A DNA stretch of 64,000 bases from JAUIAI01 sp041396685 (GCA_041396685.1 JAWKYD010000005.1:330970-394969), one strand, 5' to 3'; shown: positions 26,306 to 34,837, counted from the first letter of the stretch. The notes: generated from the sequence alone by a model not told the origin. Numbers and translations are program-made.

Positions 26306-26410
26306 TTCGCCGAAACGGCCTGCCAAGGCACCGGTTGCACCTCACGCGGACCGGCGAGACCCGCGGCAGTGGCGAAGTTCGCCGAAACGGCCTGCCAAGG
26401 CGCCGGCTGC
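26306..26410. repeat. Pair of 33-base direct repeats downstream of gluQ
   Basis: The 33 bases at 26306-26338 recur at 26378-26410 with two mismatches, a period of 72 bases. In one plus-strand frame both read SPKRPAKAP[VA]AP, but this frame has no credible start or continuation. The repeats lie in the 188-base gap between the ends of gluQ and the DUF3108 gene. Confidence 0.8.
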
Positions 26411-26456
26411 GCCAGATATCGAGGACATCGAGCGGGTTCGGCAATGCGGCCAGGCG

Positions 26457-27278
26457 TCAGCGGATGGCCGTGGCCACGAAGCGCAGACTGCGCTCGTTTT
26501 CCGAGAATTGCAGGATCAGAGGCAGCCGCCGTTCACCGGCCCACAGCCAGAATGCGACATCGACGGTGTTCTGCGCGTCGGCGACACGCGCCACCCGATG
26601 CGCGAACGGCCCCTCGAATGGCTCGTTCGCCTTCAAGGCCCGCACGCGCTCGGCGGGCCCGGCCACCCATCGGCTGGGGGTGACATCCTGCAGGCGCGCG
26701 AACGGAATCGCGCGTTCCGCGCCCGACCTCAGCACCGACGGATCGGCACGCGCAAGCAGCGTGTACTGGAACAACAGGCTGACCCTGTCCTGGGTGCCCG
26801 GCGGCACCCACAGGGTTTCGCCGACCGACTTGCCGGCGCGTGCCGGATCGTCGGTTTCGCGGAATTCGACCGAACGCACGCGACGCGACCGAAACGCGAT
26901 CTTGCGCGCCTCGCTGTAGTTCTCCGGGTGCAGGCCACGCTCATCGACCCGACCATCGCTCTGGTAGGTCAGATCGGCGAGGAAGCTCTCGACCGCCAGT
27001 GCGATCCGATAGCGGCCGTCGGCGACGCCGACCACCAGCCGCGCCGAGGCGATGGGCGTGGCACCCGCACCGGTGATCAGATAGCCGGCGTAGTCGAGTG
27101 AGAGATTCTCGAGCAGGGGCAAGGCCGACCCACTCGCGGCACGGGCCGGCCCCGCGAGCCACGGTGTGAGCAGACCGGCCGACGCACCGAGCAATCGGCG
27201 GCGCAACGTGTCGATCGACGGGCCATGATCGACCGAACGGCCGATCGCGGGCCCGCGGAGATCGGAGACCCGCTTCAC
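26457..27278 (-). CDS. DUF3108 domain-containing exported protein
   Basis: A 273-residue protein matching the DUF3108 family in layout: PLLENLSLDYAGYLITGAG near residue 55, then beta-rich repeats including LHPENYSEARK. The N-terminus carries a Tat-like signal (TLRRRLLGASAGLLTPWLAGPARA, about residues 24-47). The start is GTG at 27278, overlapping the helicase stop (GTGA). Export to the periplasm is predicted. The family's function is not established. Confidence 0.78.
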   Translation of the reverse strand: MKRVSDLRGPAIGRSVDHGPSIDTLRRRLLGASAGLLTPWLAGPARAASGSALPLLENLSLDYAGYLITGAGATPIASARLVVGVADGRYRIALAVESFLADLTYQSDGRVDERGLHPENYSEARKIAFRSRRVRSVEFRETDDPARAGKSVGETLWVPPGTQDRVSLLFQYTLLARADPSVLRSGAERAIPFARLQDVTPSRWVAGPAERVRALKANEPFEGPFAHRVARVADAQNTVDVAFWLWAGERRLPLILQFSENERSLRFVATAIR

Positions 27279-28804
27279 CCGACGCGCTTGAGCCCGCCCA
27301 GCAAGGCCGGTACGGGTCCGCGGCGACGGCGTGCGCCGGTCAGTGACGCCGGCCCGACGGTGTCGCGCTGGACACTGGTGGCGATCTCGGCGTCGGTCGC
27401 GGCAACCGCCTCCGCGTCCGGCTCCTGGTAGGGCTGGCTGAACAGCGGGTCCTGCGGCATGGCGGCCGACGGCAGCGGACGACGACGTCCGTGCTCGGAC
27501 CGGGCGCGACCGCGGTCATCGCGCTCGCGGCGCGGCTCACGCCGCGACTCGCGCGAAGCCATGCGCGCCTCACCGGGAACGTCGAGCGGCTCGGCAACCA
27601 GATCGCGCTTGATCAGCTTGGCGATCTCGGCGCGCAGACGCTCGTCGTTGTCGGTCATCAGCGACAGCGCGAGACCACTGGCGCCCGCGCGGCCAGTTCG
27701 GCCGATGCGGTGAATGTAGTCTTCGGGCGAGTACGGCAGATCGAAATTGATGACGGCGGGCAACTCGGCGATATCGAGGCCGCGCGCCGCCACGTCGGTG
27801 GCCACCAACACCTTGATGTCACCCTTCTTGAAGGCATCGAGCGTGCTCAGACGGTCCTGTTGCGACTTGTCACCATGGATCGCATCGGCTGCCAGACCAT
27901 CTTGCGTGAGCTGGCGCGCGAGCCGGCCGGCGCCGATCTTGGTGTTCGTGAACACGATGACCTGCGCGATCTGCTTGTCGCGGATCAGCTGGGCGACCGC
28001 GGCCCGTTTGCGGTCGCCGTCGGCGACACGGTAGATCCGCTGTTCGACGTTCTCGGCCGCCGCATTCGGGCGGGCGACCTCGATCAGGGTCGGCGAGTTC
28101 AGGAAGCTGTTGGCCAGCTTGCGAATCTCGCCTGAAAAAGTGGCCGAGAACATCAGGTTCTGGCGGCGCTCGGGCAGCAGCCGAATGATTCGTTGGATGT
28201 CGGGCAGAAAGCCCATATCCAACATGCGATCGGCCTCGTCGAGCACCAACACCTCGACCGAACCCAGCTGCGCGGTCTTCTGACCGACGTGATCGAGCAA
28301 GCGCCCCGGCGTGGCGGTCAGGACCTCGACGCCTTCGCGCAGCGCCTTGATCTGCGGCTGGATGTCGACCCCGCCGAACACGACCGCGGTCCGCAGTTTG
28401 GTGTTCTTGGCATAGGCGCGAACGTTGACGTGGATCTGGTCGGCCAGTTCGCGGGTGGGTGCGAGGATCAGCGCCCGTACCGGATGGCGCGCCGGCGATG
28501 CGCTGCCGTTCTCGTGTCTCAGCAGGCGTTGCAGGATCGGCAGTGCGAAGCCAGCGGTCTTGCCGGTGCCGGTCTGCGCCGCCCCCATGACATCGACGCC
28601 GGCCATGACCACGGGGATCGCCTTGGCCTGGATCGGGGTGGGTGTGCGATATCCCATCTGATCGACCGCACGTGCGATCGGCTCGGCCAGCCGGAAATCG
28701 GCGAAGCTCGGGGTTTTCTCAGGGGACTCGTCGGCGGGATTGCCGGCCACCGTGGGTGGCTCGGCCTGCGGACCGGAATGAGTCCGCGCGGTTTCACTAG
28801 TCAA
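27275..28804 (-). CDS. rhlE: DEAD-box ATP-dependent RNA helicase (RhlE-like)
   Basis: About 509 residues. All helicase motifs are present: Q motif with GYRTPTPIQAKAIP, AQTGTGKT, PTRELADQI, TPGRLLDHV, VLDEADRMLDMGF, SAT, and HRIGRTGRAG. A basic, Arg-rich tail (about 390-509) fits RhlE-type helicases acting in ribosome assembly or RNA decay. No good ATG lies near the domain start; TTG at 28804 is the best guess, with TTG at 28825 as the alternative. It is followed by the DUF3108 gene with a four-base overlap. Confidence 0.92.
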   Translation of the reverse strand: MTSETARTHSGPQAEPPTVAGNPADESPEKTPSFADFRLAEPIARAVDQMGYRTPTPIQAKAIPVVMAGVDVMGAAQTGTGKTAGFALPILQRLLRHENGSASPARHPVRALILAPTRELADQIHVNVRAYAKNTKLRTAVVFGGVDIQPQIKALREGVEVLTATPGRLLDHVGQKTAQLGSVEVLVLDEADRMLDMGFLPDIQRIIRLLPERRQNLMFSATFSGEIRKLANSFLNSPTLIEVARPNAAAENVEQRIYRVADGDRKRAAVAQLIRDKQIAQVIVFTNTKIGAGRLARQLTQDGLAADAIHGDKSQQDRLSTLDAFKKGDIKVLVATDVAARGLDIAELPAVINFDLPYSPEDYIHRIGRTGRAGASGLALSLMTDNDERLRAEIAKLIKRDLVAEPLDVPGEARMASRESRREPRRERDDRGRARSEHGRRRPLPSAAMPQDPLFSQPYQEPDAEAVAATDAEIATSVQRDTVGPASLTGARRRRGPVPALLGGLKRVG

Positions 28805-29147
28805 AATCGGGATTTCTCGGATCAAGAGGGCTGAAGTCGTATGCGGCCACCCCGGGAGGCGGCGCAGCGGGCGCGAACAGATGCCGCGCGGTCTTTGTCG
28901 TTCGGCGGTGAAGAAGGCCGATTCGACGAAGATTTGCCCGACTACAGAGGGCAGCGCGGCTGCCGTGTCACGATCGGGCCAGCCGGGCACCACACCCGGC
29001 CGCGTGAAACCCCTATTTTGAACCCATTGCCGCGTCAGATGGGTGACAACCCCGTAAAGGACACAAAAAAACCGCCGGGCGGCAGGCAATTCACAAGCTG
29101 TTACTGTATACATTGCCAGTCCCACACAACGATTTCCCCCTCGACCG
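28805..29147. other. Divergent regulatory region between the helicase and nuclease genes
   Basis: About 340 bases without a supported gene. It should hold the promoters of both divergent genes. The right end contains a LexA-like box (29102-29121). An A-rich tract (GGACACAAAAAAACC) lies near 29058-29072. No RNA gene was recognised. Confidence 0.6.
29102..29121 (+). promoter_or_regulatory. Candidate LexA (SOS) box
   Basis: TACTGTATACATTGCCAGTC matches the E. coli LexA consensus (TACTGTATATATATACAGTA) at 15 of 20 positions, including CTGT; the right half is CCAG instead of ACAG. It lies 26 bases before the start of the DnaQ/GIY-YIG nuclease gene, a position that fits repression of that gene. 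SOS control of Cho in E. coli is known; here it is inferred. Confidence 0.5.
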
Positions 29148-30830
29148 ATGCCGTTACCCGTCGACCTGGCCTTCGTCGATGTCGAAACCACCGGCATGTC
29201 GCCCCAGCGCGACCGCGTCATCGAGGTCGCGGTCGTACGCCTGCGGATGCCGCGCGATGGCTGGGGGCCTCCGGCCGTCGAGCGCTTCTGCAGCCTGGTC
29301 GATCCCCAACGAGCGATCGACCCGGGGATCCGTTTCCTGACTGGCATCACCCAGGAGCGGCTGCAGGGAGCGCCCCGCTTCGAAGCCGTCGCCGCCCGAT
29401 TGAGCGAGACACTGGAGGGCGCCTTGTTCGTTGCCCACCACGCGCGCTTCGATCACGGATTCCTGAAGGCCGAATTCGGACGCTGCGAGCAACGTTTCGA
29501 AACCGAGCCCCTCTGTACCGTGCGGCTGTCGCGGGCGCTCGAACCCGGGCGCTCGCAGCACGGGCTGGACGCCCTGATCGCGCGCCACCGCCTCGGACCG
29601 GTCGAGCGCCACACCGCTCTGGGCGATGCCGAGGTGCTCTGGCGCCTCTGGCAGAAACTGCTCGCCGATCACGGCCAGGCCGCGATGACCGCCCAGATCA
29701 AGCGCCTGCTTGGCAAGCCGAGCCTGCCGGCACACCTTGGCGTGGCCAGCATCGAGGCTTTGCCGGCACGGCCGGGCGTCTATGCTTTCGAGGGGCTCAA
29801 CGGACAGCCGTTGTACATCGGCAAGAGCCTTAACCTGCGCGAACGCGTACCGGCGCATTTCAGCGCCGATCACCGTAGCGAACGGGGCCTGCGGCTGGCC
29901 AGCGAGACGCGCGGCCTGCGCTGGCAGGTGTGCGCGGGCGAATTCGGCGCGTTGCTCGGCGAGGCGCTCGCGATCACGCGTCTGTTGCCGGCCCAGAACC
30001 GGGCCTCGCGACGTGTCTCCAAGCCCCATGTCCTGGTGGCGGACCCCGACGGGCTGCGCGCACGTCCCCGGCCGTGGCACGAACTGCCTGCCGACCAGGA
30101 TTGGGCTGGACCCTTCACGAGCCGGCAAAGCGCGCGGGCCTGGCTCGCCGGGCAGGCCCGCGCGCGCCGAATGTGCCTGGCGACCCTCGGTCTGGAACGG
30201 GTCGTCCCGGGTCAGGCCTGTTTCGCATACCAGCTCGGGCGTTGCCCGGGAACCTGTCTCGGTCGCCACCCACCGATGGCTCACGCCGACGAGTTGCGCA
30301 CGCTGCTCGCCACCGGCCGCCCACCCACCTGGCCGACCGGTCATGCGGTGTTGCTACACGAGCACGACCCGCGCGATCGGCGCAATGCCTGGCACCTGAG
30401 CGCCGACTGGCGCTGGCTGGGCAGCGCACACGACGAACCGGGCCTGGCGCGACTGCTGCGGGCGCTGGCTTCGCCGACCGCGCCGCCGTCGCCGGTCGCG
30501 ACCCATATCGAGCACGGCGAGATCAGCGATCTGGTGGCCGAGCGACCCGCCGACGCAAACCCCGACCTGCGCGTCCATCGATTGCTCGTGCAGTGGTTGG
30601 CACCGGTCGTCGGCCTGCTGGCGTCGGCGCAGGCACCGCCGATCCGGCAGGCGGCCGATCTGGCGCCGATCGGCCGACCGTCGTCGTCCGATGACCCGGG
30701 CTGGGTGTCTTTGCGCGCGCGGGCACGCCGCGACGTCACCGTCTATCGGGCCTCGATCCTGCGTTTCGAGCGAGTCGGGAGTGCCGACGGCGGCTCGCGA
30801 AGCACGACCGCCGAGCCGCTCAGAGGATAG
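29148..30830 (+). CDS. DnaQ-like exonuclease fused to a GIY-YIG (UvrC N-terminal/Cho-like) nuclease
   Basis: A 560-residue two-domain nuclease. About residues 5-170 are a DEDDh exonuclease (FVDVETTG, HHARFDHGFL, HTALGDAEVL). About 205-290 are a GIY-YIG domain (PGVYAFEGLNGQPLYIGKS). A UvrC/Cho-like CFAYQLGRCPGTC follows near 359-371. No UvrC C-terminal endonuclease domain is present. Such fusions resemble Cho, which cuts 3' to bulky lesions with UvrAB. A candidate LexA box precedes it. Its end overlaps the convergent DUF1223 gene by 11 bases. Confidence 0.9.
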   Translation: MPLPVDLAFVDVETTGMSPQRDRVIEVAVVRLRMPRDGWGPPAVERFCSLVDPQRAIDPGIRFLTGITQERLQGAPRFEAVAARLSETLEGALFVAHHARFDHGFLKAEFGRCEQRFETEPLCTVRLSRALEPGRSQHGLDALIARHRLGPVERHTALGDAEVLWRLWQKLLADHGQAAMTAQIKRLLGKPSLPAHLGVASIEALPARPGVYAFEGLNGQPLYIGKSLNLRERVPAHFSADHRSERGLRLASETRGLRWQVCAGEFGALLGEALAITRLLPAQNRASRRVSKPHVLVADPDGLRARPRPWHELPADQDWAGPFTSRQSARAWLAGQARARRMCLATLGLERVVPGQACFAYQLGRCPGTCLGRHPPMAHADELRTLLATGRPPTWPTGHAVLLHEHDPRDRRNAWHLSADWRWLGSAHDEPGLARLLRALASPTAPPSPVATHIEHGEISDLVAERPADANPDLRVHRLLVQWLAPVVGLLASAQAPPIRQAADLAPIGRPSSSDDPGWVSLRARARRDVTVYRASILRFERVGSADGGSRSTTAEPLRG

Positions 30831-31683
30831 CCGGCAATGCGCACGAGACCGCCTGGATCGGTCGGCCAGCGGCGTCGACCGCCATCGCGAACACACGTAG
30901 GTCGACGTCCGACGCGGAATCCGGCTGGCGTATCGTTCGGTGGTTCGACCCGACCCGCGAGTCCGGCTGCACCTGCCAGTCGCGCACGACCCGGTCGTGT
31001 TTCAGACGCCGACCGGCGTTCTCGCCACGCGCGACGTCGCTGGCCAGACCGTCCTGCGTGAGGCCGGTGACCAGTGTCCATTCCGGCGCCTGCGCGCCGG
31101 TGCGTGGCGACACGGTCACGGACAGCATGATCGGCCCGTTGCCACGACGCGCTTCGAGGTCCAGGCGCAAAGGCGACGGCTCGCGTGCGGACGCGGCCAG
31201 CCGGGCCACCGCCGCTGGGCCGTTGCTCCAGCGCGGAAAATCGCGACCGTCGACGACGACCTGCGGCGTGTAGATCGTGCGCAGGCCCCCGGCACGGGCC
31301 AGGCGCCGCTGCCGGTCGGTGAACCGTCGGTCGGCGAAGCGGTCGGGCCAGCCCAGGCGGTCCCAGTAGTCGACGTGCAGCGCCAGGGCCAGCACCTGCT
31401 CGCCCAGCGCACTGGCGGCCAGCGCGGCCAGCCAGCGATCGGCGGGCGGGCAGCTGCTGCAGCCCTCGGACGTATACAACTCGACGACGGGCACGCGTGT
31501 CGACCCGGCCGTGGCACTGCACGCGGGCGCGCCGGCCAGAGCTTGCGCCGCGCGCGCCGGTGCCGCGGTGATCGGGAGCAGGCTCAAAAAAACGCCCGTG
31601 ACTGCGGCCGCGGTCGCGGCGGGCACTGCAATCGCCGCGCGGGCGACACGCATCACGGTGCCGATGTCGAAGATGTCACGCAT
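30820..31683 (-). CDS. DUF1223 thioredoxin-like exported protein
   Basis: A 287-residue protein of the DUF1223 family. The core VVELYTSEGCSSCPPADRWL has a CxxC in a thioredoxin-like position, followed by HVDYWDRLGWPDRFA and IYTPQVVVDGR, all hallmarks of the family. The N-terminus holds a signal peptide-like segment ending in ITAAPARA. The ATG at 31683 is chosen for GGTGAG six bases upstream; ATG at 31653 would give a shorter signal peptide. Its role is unknown; a periplasmic redox function is plausible. Confidence 0.83.
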   Translation of the reverse strand: MRDIFDIGTVMRVARAAIAVPAATAAAVTGVFLSLLPITAAPARAAQALAGAPACSATAGSTRVPVVELYTSEGCSSCPPADRWLAALAASALGEQVLALALHVDYWDRLGWPDRFADRRFTDRQRRLARAGGLRTIYTPQVVVDGRDFPRWSNGPAAVARLAASAREPSPLRLDLEARRGNGPIMLSVTVSPRTGAQAPEWTLVTGLTQDGLASDVARGENAGRRLKHDRVVRDWQVQPDSRVGSNHRTIRQPDSASDVDLRVFAMAVDAAGRPIQAVSCALPAIL

Positions 31684-31801
31684 GGTGAGCTCACCGGGCT
31701 GGCACATGGGCTGTTCGGTCGTCGGCGTCTACCCGGTCTTACAATGCCGCTCTCGGCGGGGCGGCATTCACCGGCCCGGCCGTTGCCACGGGAGAGCAAA
31801 C

Positions 31802-32731
31802 ATGCGATGGCGCGGACAACGTGAGAGCGGCAACATCGAAGACCGGCGCGGTTCTGGCGGCGGCCTGGGCGGGCTCGGCGGCTTGGGAGGCCTGGGTGGG
31901 CTCGGCGGCGGGCGCGCACGCGTGCCGCGCAGTGGCGGCATCGGCATCGGCACGGTGCTCATCGCGCTGGTCCTGGCCTGGGTGCTGGGCATCAATCCGC
32001 TCACCCTGCTCGGCATCTTCGGTGGCGGCTCCGACGGCGGGCTGCCTATGCAGCAGATCCAGGAGCCCACGCGCGGTGGCACTCCCGACGACGAACTCGG
32101 CAAGTTCGTGTCGGTGGTGCTGGCCAGCACCGAGGACGTCTGGTCGGCACAGTTCCGCGCCAGCGGCTCGCAGTATCCGCCGCCCAAGCTGGTGCTCTAC
32201 CAGGGCGGTACGCAGACCGCCTGTGGCATGGGCAGCGCTGCCGCCGGGCCCTTCTATTGCCCGGCCGATCAGCGTGTCTACATCGATCTCTCGTTTTACC
32301 GCACCCTGCACCAGCGGCTGGGCGCGCCCGGCGATTTCGCGCAGGCCTACGTGATCGCGCACGAGGTCGGCCATCACGTCCAGAACGTCACCGGCACGAT
32401 GCGCCAGATGGATACCTGGCGGCGCTCGCTGCCCGAGCGCGCCTTCAACGAGAAATCGGTTCGCCTGGAACTGCAGGCCGACTGTTACGCCGGTGTCTGG
32501 GCGCATCACTCGCAGCAGGTTCGCGGTTGGCTCGAAAAAGGCGATATCGAGGAGGGCCTGCGTGCCGCCGCCGCGGTGGGCGACGACAACATGATGCGCC
32601 AGTCGAGTGGCGTGGTGATTCCCGAAGCCTTCACTCACGGCAGCTCGGAGCAACGCTCGCGCTGGTTCCGGATCGGTCTCGACAGCGGCGACCACCGCCG
32701 CTGCGACACCTTCGCGTCGCAGCGCCTGTGA
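31802..32731 (+). CDS. Putative neutral zinc metallopeptidase (YpfJ/KPN_02809 family)
   Basis: A 309-residue protein of the zinc_peptidase family. It has a basic, glycine-rich N-terminus (repeated GGLGGL), one membrane helix at about residues 50-68, and a catalytic HEVGHHVQNV (HExxH) with a downstream E in LELQADCYAGVWA. It is probably membrane-anchored with its catalytic domain outside the cytoplasm. The substrate is unknown. It is the last host gene before the prophage junction. Confidence 0.9.
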   Translation: MRWRGQRESGNIEDRRGSGGGLGGLGGLGGLGGLGGGRARVPRSGGIGIGTVLIALVLAWVLGINPLTLLGIFGGGSDGGLPMQQIQEPTRGGTPDDELGKFVSVVLASTEDVWSAQFRASGSQYPPPKLVLYQGGTQTACGMGSAAAGPFYCPADQRVYIDLSFYRTLHQRLGAPGDFAQAYVIAHEVGHHVQNVTGTMRQMDTWRRSLPERAFNEKSVRLELQADCYAGVWAHHSQQVRGWLEKGDIEEGLRAAAAVGDDNMMRQSSGVVIPEAFTHGSSEQRSRWFRIGLDSGDHRRCDTFASQRL

Positions 32732-32797
32732 CCGCCGCCGACGCTGCGCCAGCCGGCCACGGCCGGCCCGCGCGAGCGCGGCACCGACCCGCAATCT

Positions 32798-32845
32798 GGT
32801 GGGCCCCCAGGGAGTCGAACCCTGCACCAACGGATTATGAGTCAG
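32798..32845 (-). tRNA. 3' half of tRNA-Met(CAU), the att site of the prophage
   Basis: Read on the minus strand, this gives the anticodon loop CTCATAA, the 3' anticodon strand TCCGT, a variable loop, a perfect T-arm (CAGGG/CCCTG around TTCGACT), the 3' acceptor strand GGGGCCC, the discriminator A and an encoded CCA. The 5' side does not continue: the bases before the anticodon loop cannot pair with TCCGT and no D-arm follows. This is the fragment left when an element integrates in a tRNA 3' half. The intact gene should lie at the far end of the prophage. Confidence 0.8.
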
Positions 32846-33103
32846 GCGGCGAGTAGTTTGCTATTCTTTCCAGGCACCTTACTGTTTCACGTGGAACATC
32901 AATCGCTTGAGGGGGCCGTCATGTGATCATCATACTAACCGCCGGTGCCCGATATTCGTCCAAGTTGCCCACCTGGCAATCGGGTTCCTGACAAAAATCC
33001 CCCCCACCACCGTGCTACTATCCGGCCTGTGTTGATCGGCAATCTAGTTCCTCCTAGTGCAATCCTATCGACGCACGCTTCCGCCTTGAGCAGCGGTGGC
33101 ACC

Positions 33104-33136
33104 AGGGCCCGGGCAATCCCCGGGCCCTTTCCTTTT
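33104..33136 (+). terminator. Rho-independent terminator, plus strand
   Basis: A perfect 10-base stem AGGGCCCGGG/CCCGGGCCCT with a 5-base loop is followed on the plus strand by TTCCTTTT. No protein gene reads into it from the left, so its natural substrate may be a short RNA or incoming read-through. Confidence 0.7.
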
Positions 33137-33145
33137 CTGGCCCGG

Positions 33146-33172
33146 AAATGAGAAGGGCCCCACCCGGGGCCC
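33146..33172 (-). terminator. Terminator of the phage late operon, minus strand
   Basis: A 7-base stem (33155-33161 with 33166-33172, loop ACCC) is followed on the minus strand by TTCTCATTT. It lies about 110 bases past the stop of the lysozyme gene, the last gene of the late operon. Confidence 0.6.
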
Positions 33173-33278
33173 AAATGCGGGGGCTGGAGACACCCGCGCT
33201 TTGCCGAATCTTCTTATGTCCCATCCGGTAGTCGATGCGTGCCCCGGAGTCGGCTACTGGCTGCGTTGCACAGCCGAT

Positions 33279-33845
33279 TCATGAAAGGAATAGATCGCGC
33301 TCGCGCATCCTCCTGGCCAACAGGCCGCTGCTTTCCACGCCCCGCACGAAGCGCCAGCGGGGAAATTGCTCGGCCGCGCCCTCGATGTCACCCCGGTTTA
33401 CCCGGCGACGCAGGGTCGATATCTCAAGATTCCCGGCCCCCAGGTTGAACGTGAAGCTGATCAATGCCGCCCACTGGTTGGCCGTGAGCGGGCCGCGTAC
33501 CAGGTGGGCGACGGCCCGACCGGCGGCCTCCAGGTCGCGCCGAAAGATCAGCTCGGCCGCGGCCAGGCTGATCGGCGCAAACGTGCCCACGGGAAGATCG
33601 GGATCGCGACTCAGCAGGTGGCCTATGCCAATCGTCCATAGCCCGCCCTGATCCCGATACGGGTGCACCAGGCCGTCATCGCCGATGCGGTGCATCCGTT
33701 CCTCGGCCCGGATGATCGGGCCGGCAATGATCAGCGGGTCTACCGGGTCCGGCGGTGGTGGTGGCGGACGCACCGCCTCGGCCGCGCGCGCGCCCTGAGC
33801 CTTCACCCAGGCCAGCGCCCGCTCGCGCGTGGCCGCATCGATCAC
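33279..33845 (-). CDS. Phage lysozyme (GH24, T4-type muramidase)
   Basis: A 188-residue endolysin. The catalytic region has a conserved Glu in the AEERMH segment, then HPYRDQGGLWTIGIGH, matching the E...D...T triad of GH24 lysozymes. The usual NQWAALISFTFNLGAGN and the final LLARRMRERDLF segments are present. The N-terminal 50 residues contain a poly-proline linker (PPPPPPDPVDP), with no clear signal-anchor, so it probably needs the holin for release. It is the last gene of the late operon, overlapping the holin-like gene by four bases. Confidence 0.92.
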   Translation of the reverse strand: MIDAATRERALAWVKAQGARAAEAVRPPPPPPDPVDPLIIAGPIIRAEERMHRIGDDGLVHPYRDQGGLWTIGIGHLLSRDPDLPVGTFAPISLAAAELIFRRDLEAAGRAVAHLVRGPLTANQWAALISFTFNLGAGNLEISTLRRRVNRGDIEGAAEQFPRWRFVRGVESSGLLARRMRERDLFLS

Positions 33846-34372
33846 TTCGAGGCATCCCCGAACAGCTTCTTGGCTGTCCGGTTACCGAAGAAGTAGGCCA
33901 GCACCATCAGCAGGATCGCCCGGTCGTCGCTCGTCCACACGGCGATCAACGCCTGGTCGGCATCGAGCCCATGCTCGCCCGTGTAGTACGTGAAGGTCGC
34001 CCACTTGACGGCCCCGTAAAGGCTCAGCAGCGCCACCAGTGTCAGCGGCCGAATCGCATTGTTCAGGGCATCAATCGCCGCGAACACCACGAACACCGGG
34101 TAAGCCATCCACCAGGGCAGATGATCCTTGGCCGCGTGCAGCAGCGCGACGGCGAAGCTCGGCGCCGGCTGGCGCAGCACCATCATTTCCTTGATGTCGG
34201 CACGCGCGTCTATCTCGGCCATGCGCCACTCGTGCGCCTTGCCCGCGTGTTCCAAGCGCTTATCGAGCATGGCCAGCTCGTGCTTGTTGTCGAACCACCC
34301 CTGGAGCAGCTTCAGGGCGGGGGCCATGAGCGGCGCCAGGAACCCGATCACCATACCCAGCGCCTCAAGCAT
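33842..34372 (-). CDS. Holin-like membrane protein (3-TM type)
   Basis: A 176-residue protein with a hydrophobic N-terminal helix (LGMVIGFLAPLMAPALKLL), a charged middle region (about 28-65) and two or three further hydrophobic segments (PVFVVFAAIDALN, LTLVALLSLYGAV, AILLMVLAYFFGNRT). The arrangement and the closing FGNRTAKKLF recall three-TM holins of phages and gene transfer agents. Position directly before the lysozyme supports a lysis role. The match is by pattern only. Confidence 0.65.
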   Translation of the reverse strand: MLEALGMVIGFLAPLMAPALKLLQGWFDNKHELAMLDKRLEHAGKAHEWRMAEIDARADIKEMMVLRQPAPSFAVALLHAAKDHLPWWMAYPVFVVFAAIDALNNAIRPLTLVALLSLYGAVKWATFTYYTGEHGLDADQALIAVWTSDDRAILLMVLAYFFGNRTAKKLFGDASK

Positions 34373-34667
34373 GCGGATGCTCGGTGTCGGTGCCGCAGAG
34401 CGGACACGATATCGACCCGTCTCGGCACACGTACATCAGCTCATTGCCACACCGGCAGCTCCACACCTGGCGCCCGGCAGCCGGTTCGTACAGGCCGCTC
34501 ATCACGCCCGCCACGGCCTCGCATTGCGGGCATTCCAGGAACGGCATGGGGAACTGATGCTGCCAGACGGCGTGCCACTCGTGCCGGCAGCGCAGGCACT
34601 TCACTGGCCCTTGCGCGTGCGGCTCGCGCGCCTGCCTGGCGTCGCCCAGGTTGATCACGTTGCTCAT
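34365..34667 (-). CDS. Small multi-cysteine zinc-ribbon protein
   Basis: A 100-residue protein with eight cysteines arranged as CxxC pairs: CLRC, CPQC, then CRC...C and CPLC. This fits two zinc ribbons. It starts by overlap with the preceding small membrane protein gene (ATGA) and overlaps the holin-like gene. Similar zinc-ribbon proteins occur near phage lysis genes, but I know of no fixed function. Confidence 0.7.
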   Translation of the reverse strand: MSNVINLGDARQAREPHAQGPVKCLRCRHEWHAVWQHQFPMPFLECPQCEAVAGVMSGLYEPAAGRQVWSCRCGNELMYVCRDGSISCPLCGTDTEHPHA

Positions 34668-34837
34668 CGTGGGTGAACCCCGCGCTCGGCTTCGAGCTGC
34701 GCGCGCTTGACCTCCATCCTGGCCAGCGAGTTGGTCACCGTGGCATAGGATCCGCCCACCGCGAGCAGGATCGTGACCGTGATCTGCACCAGGAAGCGGG
34801 CATCGAAGTGACTATGGCGGGGCGATGATTCAGGCAT
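34664..34837 (-). CDS. Small membrane protein near the lysis genes
   Basis: Fifty-seven residues from ATG 34837, which has GAGG nine bases upstream; a longer reading from 34918 lies within the previous gene. One hydrophobic helix (FLVQITVTILLAVGGSYATV) is followed by a charged tail (LARMEVKRAQLEAERG). Size and topology would suit a spanin-like or holin-associated protein, but no family is recognised. Confidence 0.55.
   Translation of the reverse strand: MPESSPRHSHFDARFLVQITVTILLAVGGSYATVTNSLARMEVKRAQLEAERGVHPR

Larger units (their letters stand above)
32853..33278. other. Gene-free prophage end between att and the lysozyme gene
   Basis: About 425 bases with no supported protein gene and lower GC in its first part. 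It carries two strong hairpins (33104-33136 and 33146-33172) and a possible -10 box TACTAT at 33016-33021, about 90 bases before the first terminator on the plus strand, which would allow a small RNA. No integrase gene is present. Confidence 0.6.

Noticed and set aside
31855..31915. Short tandem GGCTTGGG-like repeats as a regulatory repeat
   Set aside because: They lie in frame within the metallopeptidase gene and encode its Gly/Leu-rich N-terminus.
32798..32870. Complete tRNA gene at the prophage junction
   Set aside because: Only the 3' half is present; the 5' anticodon strand does not pair and no D-arm can be found.
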